Shown: positions 1 through 6,462 of the stretch, piece by piece | How positions within the stretch are numbered: position 1 is the stretch's first letter | Layout of the letters: each line of letters starts with the position of its first letter | Assembly: GCA_902791885.1 (NCBI GenBank) | Contig: CADAXO010000123.1 | Span: 1 to 6,675 of the forward strand | Length of the DNA stretch: 6,675 nt | Origin: Oscillospiraceae bacterium | GTDB lineage: Bacteria; Bacillota_A; Clostridia; Saccharofermentanales; Saccharofermentanaceae | Reading direction: 5' to 3' | Notes under the pieces: generated by a model | Told to the model about the DNA's origin: nothing | Seen by the model: the letters and a program-made list of their open reading frames with translations, nothing else | The model's database searches: none | Program-made: the position numbers and the translations under genes

Positions 1-1907
1 TGTGTACCGCGCTCGATGATCTTACCGTGATCAAGTACCATGATAACGTCAGAGTTCATTACGGTAGAGAGCCTGTGAGCGATAACGAATACCGTTCTGC
101 CCTCCATGAGCTTATCCATACCTCTCTGAACGATGGACTCGGTTCTGGTATCGATAGAAGATGTAGCCTCATCAAGTATCATTACCGGAGGGTCTGCAAC
201 AGCGGCTCTCGCGATGGCAAGAAGCTGCCTCTGTCCCTGGGAAAGGTTGGTTCCGTTATTAGTAAGAAGCGTATCGTAGCCTTCGGGAAGTCTCGTGATA
301 AAGTCATCCGCGCCGGAAAGCTTAGCAGCTTCCTTACACTCTTCGTCAGTAGCGCTCAGGCGGCCGTATCTGATGTTCTCCATAACAGTACCCGTGAAAA
401 GGTTAGTCTCCTGAAGAACAAGTCCCAAAGACTTTCTTAAGTCTCTCTTCTTGATCTTGTTAACGTTGATGCCGTCGTATCTGATCTTACCGTCAGCTAT
501 GTCGTAGAAGCGGTTGATAAGATTCGTTATCGTCGTCTTACCCGCACCCGTGGCACCTACGAAAGCAACCTTCTGACCGGGCTTCGCGAATACGCTTACA
601 TCGTGGAGGACATCGTGTCCTTCCTCATAAGCGAAGTCTACGTCTACCATCTCAACATCGCCTTCGAGAAGCTTATACGTGATAGTGCCGTCAGCCTTGT
701 GAGGATGCTTCCAAGCCCAGTGACCTGTACGCTCTTCTGTCTCAACGATGGTTCCGTCTTTCTCGATCTTACAGTTGACCAAAGCTACATAACCGTCGTC
801 GGTCTCGGGCTTCTCGTCAATAAGAGAGAGAACTCTCTGTGCACCGGCACCCGCCATTACGACAGCATTGACCTGCATCGTGAGCTGGTTAACGTTACCC
901 GTGAACTGTCTTGAAGCGTTAAGAAACGGAACAAGAACATCAATGCCGAATACGAGACCCGACAGGGAAACGTTCTTTGTACCCATGTAGATGAAGATAC
1001 CGCCGACGATAGCGAGTACAACATAGATTATGTTGCCAAGGTTATTGATGATAGGAGCGAGTACGTTCGCATAAGCGTTGGCTCTCCAGGAATCCTCATA
1101 AAGACCGTTATTGATCTTCTCGAATTCCTCCATTGCCTTATCCTCGTGATTGAAGACCTTAACTACCTTCTGTCCCGTGATCATCTCCTGAACGTAGCCT
1201 TCGGTCTCACCTATAGCCTTCTGCTGTCTTACGAAGAACTTCGCAGATCCGCCTCCTACTACAGCAGAGAAGATGAACATTACGATCATTCCGCCGATAA
1301 GTACGAGTGTCAGCCAGAGGCTGTAGTAAAGCATGATAACGAATACGCCCGCAACGATCGTTCCGCATCTGATAAGAGCAGGGAAAGCCTGTGAAACGAG
1401 CTGTCTTAATGTATCGATATCATTCGTGTAGTGGGACATGATGTCGCCGTGCTTATGTGTATCAAAGTACTTAACAGGCAGGCGCTGCATGCCTCCGAAC
1501 ATTTCCTTACGGAGCTTATCGAGGTAGCCCTGCGTCATGAACGCCATGATCTGTGTCTCGAATATGGAAAGGATCAGGGCAAGAGCATACAAAATTATAA
1601 GGATAGTAAGGTACTTGAAGATCTCGGGGCGCGCGGCATTCCAGTCGCCGGACTCGACCCAGTCCTCTATGGTCTTGATTACCTTTCCCAGCATAAGGTT
1701 AGGGATCGTCTGTACTACCGCAGCGAAAAGCACGCAGAACACAGCTACGGGTCCCATTACAGGATAGTACCCGAAGAACATCTTCAGCGCTCTTTTAAGT
1801 CCGCCGAAGCCCTGATTATAACCGTCTGAACCCGGACCGAAACCGGGAGCGCCTTTAGGTCCCATAGGTCCTTTGGGTCCGCCTTTGAATCCACCGCGCG
1901 GAGGCAT
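1..1907 (-). CDS. ABC exporter half-transporter, catalytically competent subunit (3' end cut by window edge)
   Basis: This is an inner-membrane ATP-driven exporter subunit with one six-helix transmembrane domain fused to one nucleotide-binding domain. I translated it by hand from the ATG at 1907; 635 codons are visible and only the last few residues after the H-loop and the IIERGT segment are missing. Residues 1-37 are Gly/Pro/Lys-rich and collagen-like. Membrane helices fall at about 50-70, 98-118, 180-220 and 285-330. A linker of about 45 residues (366-410) with WAWKHPH precedes the NBD. The NBD shows Walker A GATGAGKTT (451-459), Q-loop Q499, signature LSQGQ (555-559, second G of LSGGQ replaced by Q), Walker B VMILDE with catalytic Glu580, and H-loop His611. 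Its start overlaps the stop of the upstream transporter gene by one base (TAATG), with a GGGGGTG ribosome site inside that gene, so the two are translationally coupled and almost certainly heterodimerise. The family includes multidrug and peptide exporters (TM287/288, BmrCD type); the substrate cannot be read from the sequence. Confidence 0.95.
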   Translation of the reverse strand, partial: MPPRGGFKGGPKGPMGPKGAPGFGPGSDGYNQGFGGLKRALKMFFGYYPVMGPVAVFCVLFAAVVQTIPNLMLGKVIKTIEDWVESGDWNAARPEIFKYLTILIILYALALILSIFETQIMAFMTQGYLDKLRKEMFGGMQRLPVKYFDTHKHGDIMSHYTNDIDTLRQLVSQAFPALIRCGTIVAGVFVIMLYYSLWLTLVLIGGMIVMFIFSAVVGGGSAKFFVRQQKAIGETEGYVQEMITGQKVVKVFNHEDKAMEEFEKINNGLYEDSWRANAYANVLAPIINNLGNIIYVVLAIVGGIFIYMGTKNVSLSGLVFGIDVLVPFLNASRQFTGNVNQLTMQVNAVVMAGAGAQRVLSLIDEKPETDDGYVALVNCKIEKDGTIVETEERTGHWAWKHPHKADGTITYKLLEGDVEMVDVDFAYEEGHDVLHDVSVFAKPGQKVAFVGATGAGKTTITNLINRFYDIADGKIRYDGINVNKIKKRDLRKSLGLVLQETNLFTGTVMENIRYGRLSATDEECKEAAKLSGADDFITRLPEGYDTLLTNNGTNLSQGQRQLLAIARAAVADPPVMILDEATSSIDTRTESIVQRGMDKLMEGRTVFVIAHRLSTVMNSDVIMVLDHGKIIERGT

Positions 1908-3649
1908 TACTCTTCACCCCCTCTCGTCTGCTGCTCATAGATCTCACGGTAGATATCGGATGTCTTAAGGAGCTCATCGTGAGTTCCCTTTGCAACGATC
2001 TTACCGCCGTCCATGATTATGATCATATCTGCATCCATAACAGATGCGACACGCTGTGCGATTATTATCTTTGTTGTCTCAGGGATATACTCCCTGAATC
2101 CCTTCCTGATCAATGCATCCGTCTTCATATCGACAGCTGATGTCGAGTCGTCGAGGATCAGGATCTTAGGTGTCTTAAGAAGGGCACGTGCGATACAAAG
2201 TCTCTGCTTCTGTCCGCCGGAGACGTTGGTTCCGCCCTGTTCGATAAATGTGTCGTAACCTTTTTCGAAAGTATTGATAAAGTCGTCAGCCTGAGCGATC
2301 TTACAAGCCTCAACTATCTGCTCGTCTGTCGCGTTCTCATTACCCCATCTTAAATTCTCCTTGATGGTTCCGGAGAACAGTACGTTCTTCTGGAGAACTA
2401 CGGATACGGCATCTCTCAATACTTCGAGATCATATTTCTTAACGTCGATGCCGCCTACCTTAACGGAGCCTGATGTGACATCGTAAAGTCTCGGGATCAG
2501 CTGAATGAGCGTGGACTTAGATGAACCCGTACCGCCCAGTATACCTACCGTCATGCCGGAGTCGATATGAAGGTCGATATCAAACAGTGCCTCACGCTCG
2601 GCATTCTTGGAATACTTGAAGTGAACATCCTGGAAATCGATCGAACCGTCGGCAACTTCGGTAACAGGAGATTCGGGGTTCGCTATGGAAGGTGTCTCCT
2701 TCAGTACTTCTGCAAGTCTCTTGATGGACTCGAGTGACATTGTAAGCATTACATAGATGATGGAGATCATCATCAAAGACAGGAGGACCTGAACGCCATA
2801 TGTGATCATGGCGGAGATCTGTCCTACGCCGATCGTAGTTCCGTTGCTGCTTATTACAAGCTTGGAACCTACGAGAAGGATGAAGATCATGTTGAAGTAC
2901 ATGCAGAACTGCATCAAAGGTGCGTTCAGTGCTACGATCCTCTCAGCCTTCGTAAAGTCCTTCATGATATCTTCGGAAGCGTCCGAGAACTTCTTAGTCT
3001 CGTATTCCTCTCTTGCGAATCCCTTGACGACACGCATAGCGCGTACATTCTCCTCAACGGATTCGTTGAGCTTATCATATTTACGGAATACTGCGACGAA
3101 CGCAGGCATCGCCTTCTTAGCGATCATGATAAGACCGAAAGCAAGAACGGGGATTACGATAACGAATGTCAATGCGAGCTTACCGCCCATGATGAACGCC
3201 ATAACAACAGCGAAGATAAGCATCATAGGAGCTCTTACCGCAGTCCTTATGGTCATCATGTATGCATTCTGGACATTCGTAATATCTGTTGTCGTTCTTG
3301 TGACGAGCGACGATGTTGAGAATTTATCGATATTTGCAAATGAGAAACTCTGAACCTTCGAGAAAACATCAAATCTTAAGTTTCTCGCAAGACCGGCGGA
3401 AGCCTTAGCACAATAAGAACCCGCGAAGATGCCGCAAACAAGTGACAAAATAGCGGCCGCAACCATCCATAGGCCCTTCTCGATTATCTCGGGCACCTGA
3501 GCACCGGCCTGAATGCGGTTAACCAGATCTGCAGTGATAAAAGGGATCAAAACCTCAAGGAAGACTTCTCCGACGATAAAGATGAGAGTAAGTATGGTGG
3601 GCTTCTTATTATCCCTTAAAGATTTAAGTATTGTTTTTACCTGTCCCAT
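1907..3649 (-). CDS. ABC exporter half-transporter, degenerate-site subunit
   Basis: This 580-residue protein is full length for a type IV ABC half-exporter, with six membrane helices (about 17-40, 58-80, 140-158, 159-178, 248-268, 280-303) and a C-terminal NBD. The NBD is asymmetric in the way of heterodimeric exporters. Walker A is GGTGSSKST (372-380, Ser377 where Gly is usual), Q-loop is Q420 and the signature VSGGQ (476-480) is intact. Walker B is ILILDD with Asp501 replacing the catalytic Glu, and the H-loop residue is Gln532 instead of His. In known heterodimers this set marks the subunit whose own Walker A/B form the non-hydrolysing site. The partner is the next gene, overlapping by one base. 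The ATG at 3649 is chosen because an in-frame TAG lies four codons upstream and no later Met fits. No Shine-Dalgarno precedes it; an extended -10-like sequence ends 9 bases before ATG. It begins 25 bases after the NlpC/P60 gene. The substrate is unknown. Confidence 0.96.
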   Translation of the reverse strand: MGQVKTILKSLRDNKKPTILTLIFIVGEVFLEVLIPFITADLVNRIQAGAQVPEIIEKGLWMVAAAILSLVCGIFAGSYCAKASAGLARNLRFDVFSKVQSFSFANIDKFSTSSLVTRTTTDITNVQNAYMMTIRTAVRAPMMLIFAVVMAFIMGGKLALTFVIVIPVLAFGLIMIAKKAMPAFVAVFRKYDKLNESVEENVRAMRVVKGFAREEYETKKFSDASEDIMKDFTKAERIVALNAPLMQFCMYFNMIFILLVGSKLVISSNGTTIGVGQISAMITYGVQVLLSLMMISIIYVMLTMSLESIKRLAEVLKETPSIANPESPVTEVADGSIDFQDVHFKYSKNAEREALFDIDLHIDSGMTVGILGGTGSSKSTLIQLIPRLYDVTSGSVKVGGIDVKKYDLEVLRDAVSVVLQKNVLFSGTIKENLRWGNENATDEQIVEACKIAQADDFINTFEKGYDTFIEQGGTNVSGGQKQRLCIARALLKTPKILILDDSTSAVDMKTDALIRKGFREYIPETTKIIIAQRVASVMDADMIIIMDGGKIVAKGTHDELLKTSDIYREIYEQQTRGGEE

Positions 3650-3668
3650 AACAGAGGTATTCTATCAC
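3650..3668 (-). promoter_or_regulatory. Extended -10-like element directly upstream of the ABC gene start
   Basis: On the minus strand TGATAGAAT (3667-3659) matches an extended -10 (TGnTATAAT with one mismatch) and ends 9 bases before the ATG at 3649. It is part of a 14-base segment (3655-3668) repeated exactly before the NlpC/P60 gene. No convincing -35 lies 17-18 bases upstream; the nearby TTGACC is only 8 bases away. If active, the mRNA would begin 0-3 bases before ATG. The segment may instead have another role. Confidence 0.4.
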
Positions 3669-3691
3669 ATTTGGTCAAGTCATGTGATAGA
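3661..3691. repeat. Perfect 10-bp inverted repeat around the end of the NlpC/P60 gene
   Basis: TCTATCACAT (3661-3670) and its exact reverse complement (3682-3691) are separated by 11 bases. The right arm lies in the last codons of the NlpC/P60 gene, the loop holds its TGA stop (3675-3677), and the left arm overlaps the -10-like element of the ABC gene. In RNA it could form a hairpin across the gene junction; in DNA it could be an operator. There is no U-run after it on the minus strand, so it is not a standard intrinsic terminator. A chance match is possible. Confidence 0.5.
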
Positions 3692-4943
3692 TTCTGCAAT
3701 ATTGAAGAACACTGTCCTCATAGTTACCTATGAAAGCTACAGGCGTAAGCAGAACGCCGTCTTCGAGCATCGATGTGCAGTGCCAGACATTGCCGTCACC
3801 CGCATAGATTCCGATGTGTTCGGAGTGAACGGCATCAACGGAAGATGAATACCAGATAATGATATCTCCGACCTTAAAACCTCTTATATTAAGCATCTCG
3901 GTTACCTGCTCCGGAGTATAATCGCTTATTCTCCATGTAAGACACGAGTTTCCGTTCATACCGAGGTAATTAAAGTAATGGTGCCACTGGAACGTGTTCA
4001 TGGCATATGCAGTCGCAATGCCGTAACGGTCTACATATATAGGACGGTTGCTGTCCCCTACCGTGGAGTAAACGCCCTCGTTCACGGGAGCCGGACGGTC
4101 AGGACCGGAATACCACGGACCCATGTAATCCTGGGACTGCACATAGAGGGTTGAGTCGTACACGCTCGAAAAACCGAAAGTCTGTGTACCTAACGCTCTT
4201 CTGTAGATAGCCGTAACAAATCCCGAACAGTCAATGCCGCCTCCGGGCTGCAGCGACTTTCCGCCCAGAACATAATAAAGTGCATCAGGTGAATTCGAAT
4301 ACTCAAGTCGCGCCCAGTAACTGCACTGCTCAATAATGGAAGTGATCACGGCTTCCTCGTCGATCGGGTGACCTCTTCGAAGCCTCATGAGATTAAAGCC
4401 TGTGGAATATGTGCTCCAGTAGGACTGAACATCGGCAACGTTTATATGGGGACCTGCCTCGACGCCGCAGCTTTCACAGCGGGCAAGAAACTCCTGCGAA
4501 TCGGCAAAGCCTGCGAAAAGCTCATCGGGTCCTCCCCCGTTTCTTAACATCTCCGCCCAGTAATTAAGTCCGTCTGCATCGGCAGCACGTCCTAAGAACA
4601 CGTTATAAAAGCGGTTGATAACGTCCTCTTCCGTCATGAACGGAAGGCTTAACAGAAATTCGCGGCTATAGAAAAATCCCTGCGCAGCTTCCTTGCCGGT
4701 AGCTTCACCTGACGCAAGCATACTGCACCAATACGAAAGGCCGTCATAATCAGCCTCACGTCCCAAGCATCCTATATAAAGTCCCCTTACGAACTCTTCA
4801 ATGCCGTACGACCATCCTGCCTCTTCATCTGCGTAAACGGTTCCGTCAGTTATACCTTTTCCGAACGTTCCCGAAGGAGCTGCAGCGACTGTAAATGCGA
4901 TCGCCAAAGCAAGTATTACCGATGTGATCTTCTTATTTAACAT
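3675..4943 (-). CDS. Secreted DUF4214 + NlpC/P60-like cysteine peptidase
   Basis: This 422-residue exported protein has a signal peptide at 1-22 or up to 38 (Lys-Lys, hydrophobic core, candidate cleavage after AAA or VYA). A DUF4214 module follows at about 45-165 with two internal repeats marked by CLGREAD and FLGRAAD and ending in GFADSQEF. A C-terminal NlpC/P60-like domain runs from about 200 to 420. Likely catalytic residues are Cys239 (in DCSGFV), His376 (in SEHIGIY) and His388 (in VWHC), the usual Cys-His-His order. Members of the family cleave peptide bonds in cell-wall peptidoglycan, so a role in wall remodelling or lysis is inferred. The Cys-to-His distance of 137 residues is far longer than in a compact domain, implying a large aromatic-rich insertion (about 258-345). 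The ATG at 4943 follows an in-frame TAG and begins the signal peptide. There is no Shine-Dalgarno, and a -10-like sequence ends 6 bases upstream. The N-terminal module is homologous to that of the CAP-domain gene upstream. Confidence 0.92.
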   Translation of the reverse strand: MLNKKITSVILALAIAFTVAAAPSGTFGKGITDGTVYADEEAGWSYGIEEFVRGLYIGCLGREADYDGLSYWCSMLASGEATGKEAAQGFFYSREFLLSLPFMTEEDVINRFYNVFLGRAADADGLNYWAEMLRNGGGPDELFAGFADSQEFLARCESCGVEAGPHINVADVQSYWSTYSTGFNLMRLRRGHPIDEEAVITSIIEQCSYWARLEYSNSPDALYYVLGGKSLQPGGGIDCSGFVTAIYRRALGTQTFGFSSVYDSTLYVQSQDYMGPWYSGPDRPAPVNEGVYSTVGDSNRPIYVDRYGIATAYAMNTFQWHHYFNYLGMNGNSCLTWRISDYTPEQVTEMLNIRGFKVGDIIIWYSSSVDAVHSEHIGIYAGDGNVWHCTSMLEDGVLLTPVAFIGNYEDSVLQYCRIYHMT

Positions 4944-4959
4944 ACAGGTATTCTATCAC
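4944..4959 (-). promoter_or_regulatory. Extended -10-like element abutting the NlpC/P60 start codon
   Basis: TGATAGAAT on the minus strand (4958-4950) resembles an extended -10 and ends exactly 6 bases before the ATG at 4943. That places the expected transcription start at or within a base or two of the A of ATG. The same 14 bases (4946-4959) recur before the first ABC gene. TTACCC lies 19 bases upstream as a very weak -35 candidate. No Shine-Dalgarno fits between it and ATG. Confidence 0.45.
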
Positions 4960-5084
4960 GCATCAGTATTATTCGGGTAATTAAATGCTGCCGTAAGCTT
5001 TATCGAAGTGCCTGAAGTTAAGCTGAATACTGTCTGCATAAATTGTTTCAAGTGCGGCATTGAATTCATCATTATCAATATCAA

Positions 5085-5121
5085 CAGAAATAATAAAGCG
5101 ACCAGATTTTACTCTGATCGC
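5085..5121 (-). terminator. Rho-independent terminator of the DUF4214/CAP gene
   Basis: On the minus strand a 9-bp stem (GCGATCAGA paired with TCTGGTCGC, one G-U pair, loop GTAAAA; 5121-5098) is followed by the T-rich run TTTATTATTT. It starts 36 bases after the TAA of the CAP-domain gene (5158-5160). It should separate that transcript from the NlpC/P60 and ABC genes. The opposite strand has no T-run after the stem, so it is unidirectional. Confidence 0.8.
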
Positions 5122-5157
5122 TCTAATTATGAAGATAAACGCGTTGCGGGTTGGTGC

Positions 5158-6306
5158 TTAAAGCACACCGTAGAACAACTGAACGGCTGCGCTGTCTGTA
5201 CCTGTCCAATAAGAGTTACTCCAAGTACAAGGAGAATGACCGGTGACAGTAACACCGTCAGGATTTACAAACATTACTGTGCAGCAAGCTGTTACAAATT
5301 CACCGGAGCTGGGTCGCATCATACTAGCATTATGAAGGCTGGAATTTCTGAAGATGTCGATAGACTGAACAGCACTTGTACCGCCTGCAATATTCTCGCC
5401 TAAACCACCAACATAAGCGTCTAAGAAACGAGGGTCCTCAGTATGAATATCAAGAGTCTTACAGTAAGGAGACATGTGGCTAAAGTAGTATGCAACCTCA
5501 ACTGCTCTTGTTCTACAGAACTGGTATCTGGGATCTGCAGGGTTTGTGATAACACTGAGTGAAGCACGGCCGTTCTGATTTCTCCAGGCATTGACCTGAT
5601 TGTTGTGATCAGTCATGTCATAGAACAATGCGTAGCACTTCTGAGTCTGACCGTTACCCAAATCGATGTAGTAGATCTCATAGCCCTGGGAAGTCCAGTA
5701 AGCGTCGAGTGCCTCTACGGAAGCAGCAGGCTGACCATTACGTCCGGAGTTGTCGTTACCGGAAGGTGCGGAACTAGAAGATCCGGAACCACCACTTACT
5801 GTAACTCCAGTAGATGTACTTACAGCAATATGATCACCAGCGATGATACCGTAAGATGCACACTTGTTTGCGAACTCAACAGAGTCTGCAAAACCTGTAA
5901 AAAGGATTCCAAGGTCTCCTACGAAATCATAGTGAGAGATCTTACCGAGCCAGTAAGACTTACCTGCTGGATCAGCAGTTCTATTAAGGAATACGTGGTA
6001 GTACGTATCGATAAGCTGGTCGGCTGTCATCGTTGTATTAATGAACTCAGGGCTGTAGAAGAATCCGTAAGCTGCCTGCTTGCCTGTGATCTGGCCTGTG
6101 GCCAGCTTGTTACACCAGTCGTTGAAGCCTGCAGGGTCGGCTGTTCTTCCTAAGCAGTCAGAGTAAAGGGAGTTTACGAACGCTTCGATTCCTGCGTTGT
6201 ATGCAAGAGCGTTCTTTGCTGTAAGTCCGAGGCCGCCGCCTGCAAGGATAGCAGCTGTAAGGACTGATACGATTGCCTTTCTAATAAGTCTCTTAATAGT
6301 CTTCAA
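5158..6306 (-). CDS. Secreted DUF4214 + CAP (SCP/PR1-like) domain protein
   Basis: This 382-residue exported protein has a signal peptide at 1-35 (basic start, hydrophobic core, cleavage probably after ALA before YNAG). A DUF4214 module follows at about 37-160 with repeats marked by CLGRTAD and FLNRTAD. Then come a Ser/Gly/Asn-rich linker (about 165-195) and a C-terminal CAP domain (about 225-348) of the bacterial YkwD type. CAP hallmarks are Glu270 and His277 (EVAYYFSH), Glu304 (GENIAGG) and His325 (SSLHNASMM, the equivalent of SPGHRANIL). Bacterial CAP proteins are secreted and sometimes wall-associated, but their reaction is mostly unknown, so none is assigned. Cysteines at 224, 264, 282, 341, 342 and 360 could form disulfides. 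The start is TTG, not ATG: the SD-like GAGG (6317-6314) lies 7 bases before it and it opens the signal peptide. The first seven codons and ribosome site are duplicated in tandem upstream. It appears to be a single-gene unit with its own promoter and terminator. Confidence 0.93.
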   Translation of the reverse strand: MKTIKRLIRKAIVSVLTAAILAGGGLGLTAKNALAYNAGIEAFVNSLYSDCLGRTADPAGFNDWCNKLATGQITGKQAAYGFFYSPEFINTTMTADQLIDTYYHVFLNRTADPAGKSYWLGKISHYDFVGDLGILFTGFADSVEFANKCASYGIIAGDHIAVSTSTGVTVSGGSGSSSSAPSGNDNSGRNGQPAASVEALDAYWTSQGYEIYYIDLGNGQTQKCYALFYDMTDHNNQVNAWRNQNGRASLSVITNPADPRYQFCRTRAVEVAYYFSHMSPYCKTLDIHTEDPRFLDAYVGGLGENIAGGTSAVQSIDIFRNSSLHNASMMRPSSGEFVTACCTVMFVNPDGVTVTGHSPCTWSNSYWTGTDSAAVQLFYGVL

Positions 6307-6356
6307 ATGTTTACCTCGTTTATCTTCATTGTTTTAAGTCTCTTAATAGTCTTCAA
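6303..6356 (-). CDS. Possible 17-codon leader ORF coupled to the CAP gene
   Basis: The upstream copy of the duplicated TTG start (6356-6354), with its own GAGG (6367-6364) at the right spacing, opens a short ORF reading MKTIKRLKTMKINEVNI. Its TGA stop (6305-6303) overlaps the TTG start of the CAP protein (6306-6304) by two bases. The translation signals equal those of the real gene, so it should be translated if transcribed. A function for the peptide is not implied: it could only tune initiation by ribosome capture and re-initiation. A nested 8-codon ORF from ATG 6329 ends at the same stop. Confidence 0.35.
   Translation of the reverse strand: MKTIKRLKTMKINEVNI
6314..6317 (-). promoter_or_regulatory. 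Shine-Dalgarno GAGG that fixes the TTG start
   Basis: GAGG on the minus strand sits 7 bases before the TTG at 6306. The only nearby upstream ATG (6329) is out of frame with the signal peptide and hits a stop after eight codons. An identical copy lies 50 bases upstream (6364-6367) within the duplication. Confidence 0.7.
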
Positions 6357-6409
6357 ATGTTTACCTCGTTTATCTTCATTGTTTGTTTCTTGTTCTTGCT
6401 TTCGCTGTT

Positions 6410-6456
6410 CCAATTTGTTCTTATTGTATTATATTTTGTTTATTGATCCCAATTTG
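6410..6456 (-). promoter_or_regulatory. Two CAAATTGG direct repeats flanking the promoter core
   Basis: CAAATTGG occurs on the minus strand at 6456-6449, overlapping the -35, and again at 6417-6410, at the expected transcription start, 39 bases apart. Paired sites at these places could bind a repressor, but an 8-base match in A/T-rich DNA is weak evidence. Confidence 0.2.
6423..6452 (-). promoter_or_regulatory. Sigma-A-like promoter of the DUF4214/CAP gene
   Basis: On the minus strand TTGGGA (6452-6447, 4 of 6 to TTGACA) is followed after 18 bases by TACAAT (6428-6423, 5 of 6 to TATAAT). A perfect TATAAT (6433-6428) overlaps it but has no good -35 at 17 bases. Transcription would start near 6416, giving a leader of about 110 bases that contains the whole duplicated block. 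It lies just after the HTH gene's stop codon. Confidence 0.55.
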
Positions 6457-6462
6457 CCTCGA

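Larger units (their letters stand above)
6285..6384. repeat. Exact 50-bp tandem duplication spanning the CAP gene start
   Basis: Bases 6285-6334 and 6335-6384 are identical with no gap. Each unit carries, on the minus strand, the GAGG ribosome site, the TTG start and the first seven codons (22 bases) of the secreted CAP protein. Only the downstream copy (6285-6334) leads into the full gene. Because 50 is not a multiple of three, the upstream copy reads in a different frame and stops at the true start. Perfect identity points to a recent slippage duplication, or an assembly artefact. Confidence 0.97.

Noticed and set aside
27..1829. Open frames on the plus strand (27-440, 603-914, 1146-1394, 1431-1829)
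   Set aside because: They are antisense to the ABC subunit with full motif support, and their translations show no domain, signal or ribosome site.
2802..3353. 183-residue plus-strand open frame with hydrophobic stretches
   Set aside because: It mirrors the membrane helices of the ABC gene on the other strand and has no convincing start signals.
1..3649. A specific substrate such as multidrug, lipid or peptide for the ABC pair
   Set aside because: The family is too broad and no dedicated substrate gene, peptidase domain or immunity gene adjoins it. The neighbouring secreted proteins carry Sec-type signals and would not need it.
3673..3678. TTGACC as the -35 of the ABC promoter
   Set aside because: It is only 8 bases from the -10-like TAGAAT, and the hexamer 17 bases after it (TCTGTT) is not a -10.
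3661..3691. Intrinsic terminator after the NlpC/P60 gene
   Set aside because: The stem is A/T-rich and no T-run follows it on the minus strand.
5605..6153. 182-residue plus-strand open frame, Cys- and Val-rich
   Set aside because: It is the complement of the CAP/DUF4214 gene, whose domains, signal peptide and terminator support the minus strand.
6285..6384. CRISPR array
   Set aside because: There are only two copies, directly abutting with no spacer between them, and they overlap a gene start.
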